Assembly: GCA_002306375.1 (NCBI GenBank)
Contig: DBRU01000120.1
Location: 2,991 to 32,260, forward strand
Length of the DNA: 29,270 nt
Direction: 5' to 3'
DNA from: Faecalibacterium sp. UBA1360
GTDB taxonomy: Bacteria; Bacillota; Clostridia; Oscillospirales; Ruminococcaceae
The notes under the pieces were generated by a model, which worked only from the letters and a program-made list of their open reading frames with translations, did not search any database and had not been told where the DNA came from. Positions 1-8,719 of the stretch are shown here, in pieces (the first letter of the stretch is position 1; each line of letters starts with the position of its first letter). Both the position numbers and the translations under genes were made by a program.

Positions 1-1295
1 ATCATGGGGCGGCGCAGGGTGCGGCCGATGATGTCGGCCTGGAACTGCATCAGGAAGTTGTTGGCCGACGCCCCGCCGTCCACCCGCAGTTCCCGCAAAG
101 GCAGCCCGGCGTCCCGCTCCATGGCCTGCAATACGTCGGCGGTCTGGTAGGCGATGGACTCCAGCGCCGCGCGGATGATGTGGTTGCGCCCGGCGCCCCG
201 GGTCAGGCCCACCATCACCCCCCGGGCATACATGTCCCAGTAGGGCGCGCCCAGCCCCGTAAAGGCCGGCACCAGGTACACCCCGGCGCTGTCGGCCACC
301 TTGTTGGCAAAGTATTCGGTGTCGGCGGCCTCGGTGATCAGGTGCAGCTCGTCCCGCAGCCACTGGATCACCGCCCCGCCCACGAACACGCTGCCCTCCA
401 GGGCGTACTGCACGCGGCCGTTCACCCCCGAGGCGATGGTGGTGATCAGACCGTTTTTGCTGCGGTAGAGCCTTTCGCCGGTGTTCATCAGCAAAAAGCA
501 GCCGGTGCCGTAGGTGTTCTTGGCCTCGCCCGGCTCAAAGCAGGTCTGGCCGAACAAAGCGGCCTGCTGGTCCCCGGCGATGCCCGCGATGGGCACCTCC
601 ACGCCCTGGATGTTCACGGTGCCGTACACCTCGCTGCACGAGCACACCCGGGGCAGGATGTCCATGGGGATGCCCAGCCGGCGGCAGATCTCCCTGTCCC
701 AGCAAAGATGCTCGATGTCAAACAGCATGGTGCGGCTGGCGTTGGTGTAGTCGGTCACGTGGGCCGCGCCGCCGGTCAGCTTCCAGATCAGCCAGGTGTC
801 CACGGTGCCGAACAAAAGCCGCCCGGCCGCGGCCAGTTCCCGGGCCTCGGGCACGTTTTCCAGCACCCACTGGATCTTGGTGGCCGAAAAATAGGCGTCG
901 ATCAACAGCCCGGTGCGCTCGCGCACATAGTCGGTAAAAGGGGCGTCGGCTTTCAGCTCCTCGCACAGGGGGGCGGTGCGGCGGCACTGCCACACGATGG
1001 CGTTGTACACCGGGCGCCCGGTCTCCCGGTCCCAGAGGATGGCGGTCTCCCGCTGGTTGGTGATGCCGATGCCCGCGATGTCGCGCACATCCACGCCGCT
1101 TTTGGCCAGCACTTCCATCAGGACGCCGTACTGGCTGGAATAGATCTCCATGGGGTCGTGTTCCACCCACCCCGGCTGGGGATAATACTGGGTGAACTCT
1201 TTCTGGGCCAGTTCCAGGATGTTCTGGTCCCGGTCGAACAGGATGCAGCGGCTGCTGGTGGTGCCCTGGTCCAGGGCGATCACGTATTTTTTCAT
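1..1295 (-). CDS. glpK: Glycerol kinase (3' end cut by window edge)
   Basis: Cytoplasmic FGGY-family kinase that phosphorylates glycerol to sn-glycerol-3-phosphate with ATP. Reading the minus strand from the ATG at 1295 gives MKKYVIALDQGTTSSRCILFD, the phosphate-binding start typical of GlpK, followed by the conserved segments WVEHDPMEIY, GITNQRET and NAIVWQCRRT. About 431 codons are present. The family is near 500 residues, so some 65 C-terminal residues lie outside the window. A GGAGGGG ribosome binding site sits just upstream of the ATG. The gene diverges from a glycerol-3-phosphate dehydrogenase-like cluster that would use its product, which supports glycerol kinase over other FGGY sugar kinases. 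No frameshift was seen in the part present. Confidence 0.95.
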   Translation of the reverse strand, partial: MKKYVIALDQGTTSSRCILFDRDQNILELAQKEFTQYYPQPGWVEHDPMEIYSSQYGVLMEVLAKSGVDVRDIAGIGITNQRETAILWDRETGRPVYNAIVWQCRRTAPLCEELKADAPFTDYVRERTGLLIDAYFSATKIQWVLENVPEARELAAAGRLLFGTVDTWLIWKLTGGAAHVTDYTNASRTMLFDIEHLCWDREICRRLGIPMDILPRVCSCSEVYGTVNIQGVEVPIAGIAGDQQAALFGQTCFEPGEAKNTYGTGCFLLMNTGERLYRSKNGLITTIASGVNGRVQYALEGSVFVGGAVIQWLRDELHLITEAADTEYFANKVADSAGVYLVPAFTGLGAPYWDMYARGVMVGLTRGAGRNHIIRAALESIAYQTADVLQAMERDAGLPLRELRVDGGASANNFLMQFQADIIGRTLRRPM

Positions 1296-1377
1296 GGTCG
1301 GGTCCCCTCCGGCGGCGGGGCGGCGCGCACAAAAATCGGGGCGCGCCGCCCGGTCCCGCCCCTGTTTACTTGGATAC

Positions 1378-1406
1378 AGTATGACAGATTGACGGGAAAA
1401 TGTAAA
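1378..1406 (-). promoter_or_regulatory. Predicted glpK promoter
   Basis: On the minus strand, TTTACA (1401-1406) and CATACT (1378-1383) are separated by 17 bases. The -35 matches consensus at 5 of 6 positions and the -10 at 4 of 6. The predicted start lies about 75 bases upstream of the glpK ATG. Divergence from the oxidoreductase promoter about 90 bases away would allow shared control, but no operator was recognised. Confidence 0.55.
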
Positions 1407-1489
1407 GAAATTCCGCAAAAACCGGCAAAGATACCCAAAGATGAGCCTGTTTTTATCGCAAAGCGACAGTTTCGCCCTTTTGGCAAATG

Positions 1490-1498
1490 TGGTATGAT
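1490..1498 (+). promoter_or_regulatory. Extended -10 promoter for the G3P dehydrogenase-like cluster
   Basis: TGG followed by TATGAT (1493-1498) is an extended -10 element. No good -35 is seen 17 bases upstream, as is common with extended -10 promoters. It lies about 67 bases before the ATG at 1565 and faces away from the glpK promoter. Confidence 0.5.
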
Positions 1499-1516
1499 AA
1501 AAAACAGACGAAACCT

Positions 1517-1540
1517 GCCGCCCGGCGCTTTGCGGGCGGC
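1517..1540 (+). other. Leader hairpin before the oxidoreductase cluster
   Basis: GCCGCCCG (1517-1524) and CGGGCGGC (1533-1540) form a perfect 8-bp stem with an 8-base loop near the predicted transcript start. No U-tract follows, so it is not a terminator. The AAGGAG ribosome binding site (1551-1556) lies just downstream and stays free. A role in transcript stability or regulation is possible but unproven. Confidence 0.4.
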
Positions 1541-1564
1541 CTCAACAGCGAAGGAGACCCCCTC

Positions 1565-3013
1565 ATGTATGACGTCATCATCATCGGCTGCGGCGTCACC
1601 GGCGCGGCCATGGCCCGCCGCCTGGCCCGCTGCCGGCTCAAAACGGCGGTGCTGGAGGCCGGCAACGACGTGGCCAACGGCACCACCAAGGCCAACAGCG
1701 CCATCGTCCACGCGGGCTACGACCCCGAGCCCGGCTCTTTGATGGCCCGCCTGAATGTGGAAGGCAACCGCCGGATGGAAGCGCTGTGCGCCGAACTGGA
1801 CGTGCCCTTCAAGCGCACGGGCTCGCTGGTGCTGGCCTTTGCCCCCGACCAGCGCCCCGCGCTGGAAGAACTGTACCGCCGCGGCAAGGCCAACGGCGTG
1901 CCCGGCCTGCGCCTGCTGACCGGGGAGGAGGCCCGGGCGCTGGAACCCGGCCTGTCCGCCGAAGTGTGCGCCGCGCTGCTGGCGCCCACGGCGGGCATCC
2001 TGGACCCCTGGGGCCTGGCCCTGGCCCTGATCGAAAACGCCGTGCAAAACGGGGTGGAGCTGCACCGCTCCTGCCCGGTCGCCGCCGTGAGGGAACGGGA
2101 CGGCGCCTTTGCGCTCGCCACCCCCAAAGGGGAATTCCGCGCCCGGTATGTGGTCAACGCCGCGGGCGTGGACGCCGACCGGGTGCATGCTATGCTGGAA
2201 CCGCCCGCCTTCACCACCCGGCCCAGCCGCGGGTCCTACTACCTGCTGGACAAATCGGAGGGCGGCCGGGTGGGCCGGGTCATCTTCCAGTGCCCGGGCC
2301 CCCAGGGAAAGGGCGTGCTGGTGGCCCCCACGGTCCACGGCAACCTGATCGTCGGCCCCGACGCCGAGGCCGTCCGGGACCGCCGGGACCTGGGCACGCC
2401 GGCGGCCTCGCTGGACTTTGTGCGCCGGCGCGCGGTGCAAAGCGTGCCGGGGCTGGACCTGCGCCAGAACATCCGCAACTTTGCGGGCATCCGGGCCGTC
2501 ACCGACCGGGGGGATTTTGTCATCGAGACCAGCGCCGCCTACCCCCGCTGGCTGGACCTGGCGGGCATCTGTTCGCCGGGGCTCACCAGCGCGCCGGCCA
2601 TCGCCGACTACGGGGCGCAGCTGCTGGCAAGGGCCGGCCTGACCCTGGAAGAAAAGCCCGATTTTGACCCCCGCCGCCCGGCCGCGCCCCGCTTCCGGGA
2701 GCTGGACGCTGCGCAGCGGGCCCGACTGATCGAAAAAGACCCCCGCTATGGCCGCATCATCTGCCGGTGCGAGACGGTCACCGAGGGCGAGATCGTCACC
2801 GCCCTGCACAGCCCGGTGCCGGCGGTGAGCATCAACGGCGTCAAGCGGCGGTGCAACGCCGGCATGGGCCGGTGCCAGGGGGGCTTCTGCGCACCCCGCG
2901 TGCAGGAGATCATCGCCCGGGAGCTGGGCGTGGCCATGACCGACGTGCTCATGGACCAGCAGGGCAGTTGGGTGCTGGCCTGCGAGACCAAGACAGGGAA
3001 GGGGGAGGCCTGA
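1565..3013 (+). CDS. FAD-dependent G3P dehydrogenase-like oxidoreductase with C-terminal BFD-type [2Fe-2S] domain
   Basis: A 482-residue FAD oxidoreductase of the DAO/GlpA type, likely oxidising glycerol-3-phosphate to dihydroxyacetone phosphate. The Rossmann motif GCGVTGA is at residues 8-14, and the segment around NGTTKANSAIVHAGYD is typical of the GlpA/GlpD-like group. The C-terminal part has a bacterioferritin-associated-ferredoxin-like cysteine set: C400 and C402 (CRCE), then C430, C437 and C442, fitting a [2Fe-2S] centre. The ATG at 1565 was chosen because AAGGAG lies 8 bases upstream and the Rossmann motif starts at once; the frame stays open upstream to 1487 without a ribosome site. 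The next gene starts one base after the stop. The substrate is inferred mainly from divergent glpK and family resemblance. Confidence 0.85.
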   Translation: MYDVIIIGCGVTGAAMARRLARCRLKTAVLEAGNDVANGTTKANSAIVHAGYDPEPGSLMARLNVEGNRRMEALCAELDVPFKRTGSLVLAFAPDQRPALEELYRRGKANGVPGLRLLTGEEARALEPGLSAEVCAALLAPTAGILDPWGLALALIENAVQNGVELHRSCPVAAVRERDGAFALATPKGEFRARYVVNAAGVDADRVHAMLEPPAFTTRPSRGSYYLLDKSEGGRVGRVIFQCPGPQGKGVLVAPTVHGNLIVGPDAEAVRDRRDLGTPAASLDFVRRRAVQSVPGLDLRQNIRNFAGIRAVTDRGDFVIETSAAYPRWLDLAGICSPGLTSAPAIADYGAQLLARAGLTLEEKPDFDPRRPAAPRFRELDAAQRARLIEKDPRYGRIICRCETVTEGEIVTALHSPVPAVSINGVKRRCNAGMGRCQGGFCAPRVQEIIARELGVAMTDVLMDQQGSWVLACETKTGKGEA

Positions 3014-3014
3014 C

Positions 3015-4304
3015 ATGGAGCGACCCTATGAACTCATCGTCATCGGCGGCGGCCCGGCGGGGCTGGCGGCGGCTTGCCGCGCCTGGGACGAAGGCCTGCG
3101 CCGGGTGCTGATCCTGGAGCGGGACGCCGAACTGGGCGGCATCCTGAACCAGTGCATCCACAACGGCTTCGGGCTGCACCGCTTCCGCGAGGAACTCACC
3201 GGCCCCGAATACGCCGGCCGGTTCATCGATATGCTGCACAAAACAGGGGTGGAGACCTGCCTGGACACCATGGTACTGCAGATCGAACCCGGGCAAGGGG
3301 GCGCGCCCCACCGGGTGCACGCGGTCTCGGCCAAGGAAGGCTACCGCGTGCTCGAGACCGCCGCCGTGGTGCTGGCCATGGGCTGCCGGGAACGCACCCG
3401 GGGGGCCATCGCCATCCCCGGCGAACGCCCGGCCGGTATCTTCACGGCGGGGGCGGCCCAGCGGTATCTGAACATCGAGGGGTATATGGTGGGCCGCCGG
3501 GTGGTCATCCTGGGTTCGGGGGACATCGGCCTCATCATGGCCCGCCGCCTGACGCTGGAAGGGGCCAGGGTGCTGGCCTGCGTGGAGCTTATGCCCTACT
3601 CGGGCGGGCTGACGCGCAACATCGTCCAGTGCTTGCAGGACTACGACATCCCGCTGTATTTGAGCCACACGGTCACTGCCATCAGGGGCCACGACCGTCT
3701 CGAGCAGGTCACGGTCAGCCAGGTGGGGCCCGACCGCCGCCCGGTGCCCGGCACCGAGATGGTCTTTGACTGCGACACCCTGCTGCTCAGCGTGGGCCTG
3801 ATCCCCGAAAACGAGCTGACCCGGGCCGCCGGGGCGGACATGGACCGCCGCACCAACGGCCCCCGGGTGTACGAAAATATGGAGACCGGCATCCCCGGTA
3901 TCTTTGCCTGCGGCAACGTGGTGCACGTCCACGACCTGGTGGACTATGTCTCGGCCGAAAGCGAGCGCGCCGGGGCGGCGGCCGCCGCCTGGGTGCGGGG
4001 GGACCGCGCCGGGCCCAACGCCCCCGCGGTGGAGCTGAAAAACGGCGACGGCGTCAGTTACACGGTGCCCCAGGCCGTCCGCGCCGGCGGCAGGGACAGG
4101 GCGGTGGAGGTCTTTTTCCGGGTCAACCGGGTCACGGGGCCGGCCACCGTCACCGTGAACGGGCCGGACGGGGCGTCCCTGACCGGGTTCCGCCGCGCCC
4201 GCCTGGCCCCCGGCGAGATGGAACGCATCCTGCTGCCCGGGGACCTGGTGCGCGGGGCATCGGGGCCCCTGACCATCGCCATCGAGGAGGACAAAGAGCC
4301 ATGA
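3015..4304 (+). CDS. NAD(P)/FAD-dependent oxidoreductase, partner of the G3P dehydrogenase-like protein
   Basis: A 429-residue pyridine nucleotide-disulfide oxidoreductase-like flavoprotein. GGGPAG (residues 11-16) binds FAD, and a second Rossmann segment (VVILGSGDIGL, about residues 165-175) is suited to NAD(P). The segment NQCIHNGFG is conserved in this subgroup. The last 90 residues are rich in predicted beta strands and are shared with similar proteins found beside DUF1667 genes. It starts one base after the upstream stop and overlaps the next gene by 4 bases (ATGA), so the three are translationally coupled. It probably passes electrons between the first flavoprotein and NAD(P) or another carrier; that direction is inference. 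No membrane segment is visible, so the complex is likely cytoplasmic or peripheral. Confidence 0.85.
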   Translation: MERPYELIVIGGGPAGLAAACRAWDEGLRRVLILERDAELGGILNQCIHNGFGLHRFREELTGPEYAGRFIDMLHKTGVETCLDTMVLQIEPGQGGAPHRVHAVSAKEGYRVLETAAVVLAMGCRERTRGAIAIPGERPAGIFTAGAAQRYLNIEGYMVGRRVVILGSGDIGLIMARRLTLEGARVLACVELMPYSGGLTRNIVQCLQDYDIPLYLSHTVTAIRGHDRLEQVTVSQVGPDRRPVPGTEMVFDCDTLLLSVGLIPENELTRAAGADMDRRTNGPRVYENMETGIPGIFACGNVVHVHDLVDYVSAESERAGAAAAAWVRGDRAGPNAPAVELKNGDGVSYTVPQAVRAGGRDRAVEVFFRVNRVTGPATVTVNGPDGASLTGFRRARLAPGEMERILLPGDLVRGASGPLTIAIEEDKEP

Positions 4305-4654
4305 AGGAACTGGTGTGCATCGTCTGCCCCCGGGGCTGCCGCCTGCAAGTGGACGAGACCAACGACTATGCGGTCACCGGCAACGGCTGCCCCCGCGGGG
4401 CCGAGTACGGCCAAAACGAGCTGCGCCACCCCACCCGGGTGCTGACCACCACGGTGCGGGTCACGGGCGGCGCCCACCGCCGCCTGCCCGTCAAGACCGA
4501 CCGGCCCATCCCCAAGGAGCTGCTGTTTGCGGCCATGGAGGCGGTCAACGCCCTTTCCGTGGCCGCGCCGGTGCAGCCCGGACAGGTCATCGTGGAAAAT
4601 CTGCTGGATACCGGGGCCGACCTCGTCGCCGGGCGGGGCATCGACGCCCTGTGA
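4301..4654 (+). CDS. DUF1667 family small cysteine-motif protein
   Basis: A 117-residue protein with an N-terminal cysteine cluster: C6, C9, C13 (CIVCPRGC) and C30 (GCPRG). This resembles iron-sulfur binding motifs and is typical of DUF1667 proteins, which are usually encoded directly after a GlpA-like and an FAD/NAD oxidoreductase. The ATG overlaps the upstream stop by 4 bases. It plausibly supplies an Fe-S electron-transfer subunit, a job GlpC does in the enterobacterial anaerobic enzyme, but it is not a GlpC homologue and its role has not been shown here. The second half (KTDRPIPKELLFAAMEAVN onward) is the usual family tail. A strong terminator follows within 35 bases. Confidence 0.85.
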   Translation: MKELVCIVCPRGCRLQVDETNDYAVTGNGCPRGAEYGQNELRHPTRVLTTTVRVTGGAHRRLPVKTDRPIPKELLFAAMEAVNALSVAAPVQPGQVIVENLLDTGADLVAGRGIDAL

Positions 4655-4686
4655 CCGGGGCCCGCCGCCCGCAAAAACGGCAAAAC

Positions 4687-4730
4687 AAAAAAGGCCGCCG
4701 GCCCCGTTTCGGGGGCCGGCGGCCTTTTTT
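4687..4730. terminator. Bidirectional intrinsic terminator between DUF1667 gene and gdhA
   Basis: AAAAGGCCGCCGGCCCC pairs with its complement across the short loop GTTTC, followed by TTTTTT (4725-4730) on plus and flanked by an A-run that gives a U-tract on minus. It lies between convergent genes and can serve both. The stem is nearly identical to the terminator at 9392-9430. Confidence 0.9.
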
Positions 4731-4754
4731 AGGTAAGGTAAATGGGCAGCGGAA

Positions 4755-6101
4755 TCAGACGATGCCCTGGGCCAGCATGGCGTCCGCCACCTTGGTGAAG
4801 CCCGCGATGTTGGCGCCGGCCACCAGGTTGCCCTTGCAGCCGTAGGTCTCGGCGGCGTTGGCAGCGTTGGCGTAGATGTTTTTCATGATGGTCTGCAAAC
4901 GGCTGTCCACCTCGTCGAAGGTCCAGGACAGACGCAGGGAGTTCTGGCTCATCTCCAGGCCGGAGGTGGCCACGCCGCCGGCGTTGGACGCCTTGGCGGG
5001 GGCGAACAGCACGCCGTTGGCCTGCAGGTAGGCCACGGCCTCGGGGGTCGAGGGCATGTTGGCGCCTTCGGCCACGGCGTAGCAGCCGTTGGCCACCAGG
5101 GCCTTGGCGCCGTCCAGCGGCAGTTCGTTCTGGGTGGCGCAGGGCAAAGCGATGTCGCAGGGCACGCTCCAGATGCCCTGGCTGCCTTCCACATACTTGG
5201 CGGTGGGCACGTAATCCAGGTAGGTCTTGATGCGCGCGCGCTTGACTTCCTTGATCTCCTTCATGACCTTATAGTCGATGCCGTTCTCGTCCACGATGTA
5301 GCCGTTGGAGTCGCTCATGGCAATGACCTTGCCGCCCAGCTGGGTGGCCTTCTGGTTGGCGTAAATGGCCACGTTGCCCGAACCGGACACCACGACCTTG
5401 GCGCCGTCAAAGCTCTTGCCGTTGGCCTTGAGCATCTCGTCGGCGAAGTAGCACAGGCCGTAGCCGGTGGCCTCGGTGCGGGCCAGGCTGCCGCCGAAGG
5501 TCAGGCCCTTGCCGGTCAGCACGCCGGTGAACTCGTTGCGCAGGCGCTTGTACTGGCCGTACATGAAGCCCACTTCGCGGCCGCCCACGCCGATGTCGCC
5601 GGCGGGCACGTCGGTGTCGGGGCCGATGTGGCGGCTCAGCTCGGTCATGAAGCTCTGGCAGAAGCGCATGACCTCGCCGTCGCTCTTGCCGTGGGGGTCA
5701 AAGTCGCTGCCGCCCTTGCCGCCGCCCATGGGCAGGCCGGTCAGGCTGTTCTTGAAGATCTGCTCAAAGCCCAAAAACTTGATGATGGACAGGTTCACGC
5801 TGGGATGGAAGCGCAGGCCGCCCTTGTAGGGGCCGATGGCCGAGTTGAACTGCACGCGGTAGCCGCGGTTCACCTGCACCTTGCCGTTGTCATCCACCCA
5901 GGGCACACGGAACATGACCACGCGCTCGGGCTCTACCAGGCGCTCGATCAGGCCGTTCTTCTCGATCTCGGGCCGGGCTGCGACGACGGGCTCCAAGGAT
6001 TCCAGCACTTCGTCAACGGCCTGCAAAAATTCCTTCTGCTCCGCATTGCGCTTGGCCAGGCCGGCGTACACGTCGGCCAGATAGGCGTTTTGAATGGACA
6101 T
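4755..6101 (-). CDS. gdhA: NADP-type glutamate dehydrogenase (hexameric)
   Basis: Cytoplasmic enzyme interconverting 2-oxoglutarate plus ammonium and glutamate. The 448 residues match the usual length of the small hexameric family. The glutamate-binding stretch GPYKGGLRFHP (K93) and catalytic stretch PMGGGKGGSDFDP (K129) are intact, as are DVPAGDIGVGGREVGFMYG and the C-terminal nucleotide-binding domain with VSGSGNVA. The ATG at 6101 was preferred over an upstream GTG at 6110 because AAGGAG is 10 bases from the ATG but only 1 base from the GTG. NADP preference is inferred from similarity to the clostridial/enterobacterial biosynthetic type, not from a decisive residue. It is a single-gene unit with its own promoter. 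Confidence 0.96.
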   Translation of the reverse strand: MSIQNAYLADVYAGLAKRNAEQKEFLQAVDEVLESLEPVVAARPEIEKNGLIERLVEPERVVMFRVPWVDDNGKVQVNRGYRVQFNSAIGPYKGGLRFHPSVNLSIIKFLGFEQIFKNSLTGLPMGGGKGGSDFDPHGKSDGEVMRFCQSFMTELSRHIGPDTDVPAGDIGVGGREVGFMYGQYKRLRNEFTGVLTGKGLTFGGSLARTEATGYGLCYFADEMLKANGKSFDGAKVVVSGSGNVAIYANQKATQLGGKVIAMSDSNGYIVDENGIDYKVMKEIKEVKRARIKTYLDYVPTAKYVEGSQGIWSVPCDIALPCATQNELPLDGAKALVANGCYAVAEGANMPSTPEAVAYLQANGVLFAPAKASNAGGVATSGLEMSQNSLRLSWTFDEVDSRLQTIMKNIYANAANAAETYGCKGNLVAGANIAGFTKVADAMLAQGIV

Positions 6102-6141
6102 GGGAAACACGCTCCTTTATAAAAATCTTTCACCGACTGCT

Positions 6142-6170
6142 ATGGTAGCACGTTTGTGCGGGTTTGACAA
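6142..6170 (-). promoter_or_regulatory. Predicted gdhA promoter
   Basis: On the minus strand TTGTCA (6165-6170) and TACCAT (6142-6147) are spaced by 17 bases. The -35 matches at 5 of 6 and the -10 at 4 of 6 positions. The start would be about 35 bases upstream of the gdhA ATG. Confidence 0.6.
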
Positions 6171-6286
6171 GGTTTTCACAGAAATTTTGTTGTCAGGCGG
6201 GGCTCAACTGTACGCGAACCAAGAACACCTGCGTGCGCTCTTGTAAATTTTCACAAAAAGTCTACCAGCGCGCCGGGGCTATGGTG

Positions 6287-6292
6287 TATAAT
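6287..6292 (+). promoter_or_regulatory. -10 box for the GH3 gene
   Basis: A perfect TATAAT lies 55 bases upstream of the ATG at 6348. No convincing -35 is seen at 16-18 bases upstream, so an activator may be needed. The AT-rich 6165-6300 stretch between the divergent gdhA and GH3 promoters is the likely regulatory region; no known operator was recognised in it. Confidence 0.45.
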
Positions 6293-6347
6293 AATACAAA
6301 GTCCCTTTGTGCGGGGATGTCTGAGACTGCCAAGGAGGGAACCCCCC

Positions 6348-8609
6348 ATGTCATCCACCGTTGCTGAGCTTCTGGCTCAAATGACCGTTGAAGAAAAGGC
6401 CGCGCTGTGTTCGGGCGCGGATTTCTGGAACACCAAAGCCATCGGCCGCCTTGATATCCGGCCGGTGCGCGTGTCCGACGGCCCCCACGGCCTGCGGGCC
6501 GAGGACCCGTCCGTCCCGCCGCCCCAAAGCCTGCCCGCCGTCTGCTTCCCGGCCGGGTGCGCGGCCGCCGCCGGCTTTGACACCGACCTGGTGGAACAGA
6601 TGGGCCGCGCCCTGGGGGGCGAGGCCCGCTCCGCCGGCGTGGACGTGCTGCTGGGCCCGGCTGTCAACATCAAGCGCAGCCCCTTGTGCGGGCGCAACTT
6701 TGAGTATTATTCCGAGGACCCCTACCTGGCCGGCGAACTGGCCGTGGCCTACATCCGGGGCGTGCAGAGCCGGGGCGTGGGCACCAGCATCAAGCATTTT
6801 GCGGCCAACAACCAAGAGTATCGCCGCCTGACCTGCTCGTCCGAACTGGACGAGCGCACCCTGCGGGAGATCTACCTGCCCGCCTTCGAGGCCGCCGTGC
6901 GCCGGGCCAAGCCCTGGACCGTCATGTGCAGCTACAACCGCATCAACGGCACCCACGCCAGCGAGAACAAACACCTGCTCACCGACATCCTGCGGGGCGA
7001 GTGGGGGTTTGAGGGCGCGGTAGTGTCCGACTGGGGGGCGGTGTCCGACCGGGTGGCGGGCGTGCGCGCCGGCCTTGACCTGGAGATGCCCGCCTGCCCC
7101 GCCCACGACCGGCAGATCGCCGACGCCGTGCGCGCCGGCACATTGCCCGAGTCCGAGCTGGACCGGGCCGCCGGCCGGGTGCTGGAACTGGCCCTGCGCG
7201 CCGCCGAGCACCGGGCCGACCCGCCCGCCGAGGCGGACCTGGACGCCGACCACGACGCGGCCGCCGCCATGGCGGCCCAGTGCGCCGTGCTGCTGAAAAA
7301 CCGGGGCGTGCTGCCCCTGGGGCAGGACCAGCGGGTGGCCTACATCGGCGGGTTTGCCGCCGCGCCCCGGTACCAGGGCGGCGGATCCAGCCATGTGAAC
7401 CCCTGGCGGGTGGACAGCGCCCTGGACGCCGCCCGCCGCCGGGGCCGCAGCGTGGATTATGTGGAAGGCTTCCCCGCCGACCGGGACCAGCGGGAGGAAG
7501 CGGAGTTTTTGCGGGCCGTGGAAGCCGCCGAGTCCGCCGACGCCGCCGTGATCTTTGCGGGCCTGCCCGACAGCTTTGAGAGCGAGGGCTACGACCGCCG
7601 CCACCTGCGCCTGCCCGAAGCCCAGAACAACCTGATCGCCCGCATCGCCGCCGTGCAGAAGAACACCGTGGTGGTGCTGCACACCGGCAGCCCGGTGGAA
7701 TGCCCCTGGGCCGACGACGTGGGGGCCGTTTTGTGCATGTACTTGGGCGGCGAAGGGGTGGGCCGCGCGACGGACGCCCTTTTGTACGGCGAGGCCGACC
7801 CCAGCGGCCGCCTGCCCGAGACCTGGCCCCTGCGCCTGGAGGATACCCCCTGCTACCAGGACTTCCCCGGCAACGGCCGCACGGCCCATTACCGCGAAGG
7901 GGTCTATGTGGGCTACCGCTGGTACGACGCCCGGCGCATGCCGGTGCGCTGGCCCTTCGGCCACGGGCTGTCCTATACGGGCTTTGTCTACCGGGACGCG
8001 GCGCTGTCCGCCCCCGTTCTCAAGGAGGGCGGGCAGGTGGAAGTATCGGTGACGGTGCGCAACTCGGGCGCGCGCTTCGGCCACGAGGTCGTGCAGCTGT
8101 ATGTGGCCGGGCCCGAAAACGCCCCCGACCGCCCGCCCCAGGCTTTGCGCCGCTTTGCCAAGGTGGCCCTGCAGCCCGGGGCCCAGACCACCGTGCGCTT
8201 TGTGCTGACGGCCCGGGACCTGTGCGTGTTCGACCCCGAGATGGGGGACTGGTACGCCGACAGCGGCGAATACACGATCCGCATCGGCCACTCCAGCCGC
8301 AACGTGCCCGTCGCCCTGCCCCTGCGGTACGAGAGCCTGCGCCGCCGCCCGCTGACCATCGACGAAAACGCCACCCTGGGGGACCTTTTGCGGGACGAGC
8401 GCACGGCCCCCGTGATCCGGGCCATGCTGGCCCGCTTCGGCCAGCGCCTGGGCGACCCCGGCGCCGGCCCCGAGGCCACCCTGCAAGCCCTGGACGGCAC
8501 GCCGCTGCGGGCCATGGTCAGCTTTGGCGGCCCCGAGGGCGCGGCCGCCTTGCCCGGCGTGCTGGCGGCTTTGCGGGGGGCCGTGCCCCCGCCCGCCGAG
8601 CGGGGCTGA
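6348..8609 (+). CDS. Glycoside hydrolase family 3 beta-glucosidase-like enzyme
   Basis: A 753-residue GH3 enzyme likely releasing terminal beta-linked glucose (or a related sugar) from short oligosaccharides. The N-terminal barrel carries VSDGPHGLR, KHFAANNQE and VVSDWGAV with the expected nucleophile D228. The middle GH3 C-terminal domain follows (for example SEGYDRRHLRLPEAQ), then a fibronectin type III-like domain at about residues 560-660 (VVQLYVAGP). A helical tail of about 85 residues ends the protein, as in several clostridial GH3 enzymes. No signal peptide is seen, so it should act in the cytoplasm on imported oligosaccharides. The ATG at 6348 has AGGAGGG 8 to 9 bases upstream. The exact sugar cannot be told from sequence, and no transporter is adjacent. 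Confidence 0.93.
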   Translation: MSSTVAELLAQMTVEEKAALCSGADFWNTKAIGRLDIRPVRVSDGPHGLRAEDPSVPPPQSLPAVCFPAGCAAAAGFDTDLVEQMGRALGGEARSAGVDVLLGPAVNIKRSPLCGRNFEYYSEDPYLAGELAVAYIRGVQSRGVGTSIKHFAANNQEYRRLTCSSELDERTLREIYLPAFEAAVRRAKPWTVMCSYNRINGTHASENKHLLTDILRGEWGFEGAVVSDWGAVSDRVAGVRAGLDLEMPACPAHDRQIADAVRAGTLPESELDRAAGRVLELALRAAEHRADPPAEADLDADHDAAAAMAAQCAVLLKNRGVLPLGQDQRVAYIGGFAAAPRYQGGGSSHVNPWRVDSALDAARRRGRSVDYVEGFPADRDQREEAEFLRAVEAAESADAAVIFAGLPDSFESEGYDRRHLRLPEAQNNLIARIAAVQKNTVVVLHTGSPVECPWADDVGAVLCMYLGGEGVGRATDALLYGEADPSGRLPETWPLRLEDTPCYQDFPGNGRTAHYREGVYVGYRWYDARRMPVRWPFGHGLSYTGFVYRDAALSAPVLKEGGQVEVSVTVRNSGARFGHEVVQLYVAGPENAPDRPPQALRRFAKVALQPGAQTTVRFVLTARDLCVFDPEMGDWYADSGEYTIRIGHSSRNVPVALPLRYESLRRRPLTIDENATLGDLLRDERTAPVIRAMLARFGQRLGDPGAGPEATLQALDGTPLRAMVSFGGPEGAAALPGVLAALRGAVPPPAERG

Positions 8610-8649
8610 CCCGGGCAGCCGTTGCGCCGATCACAGCAATACGCGCTTC

Positions 8650-8680
8650 GCCGCGGCCCGCACCGGGCCGCGGCCTTTTG
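8650..8680 (+). terminator. Intrinsic terminator after the GH3 gene
   Basis: GCCGCGGCCCG (8650-8660) and CGGGCCGCGGC (8664-8674) form a perfect 11-bp stem with a 3-base loop, followed by CTTTTG. The short U-tract is modest but the stem is very stable. Confidence 0.8.
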
Positions 8681-8719
8681 TGTCCCTTTTGCCCCTTTGT
8701 ACGCAGCGGACAGCAGGGT

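Noticed and set aside
1292..3016. Long minus-strand open frame opposite the G3P dehydrogenase-like gene
   Set aside because: High GC leaves open frames on the opposite strand of real genes. Its translation is low-complexity and rich in Gly, His and Gln with no family match, and the plus strand encodes clear motifs.
6102..6110. GTG at 6110 as the gdhA start
   Set aside because: The AAGGAG site is only one base from it, while the ATG at 6101 has a normal 10-base spacing.
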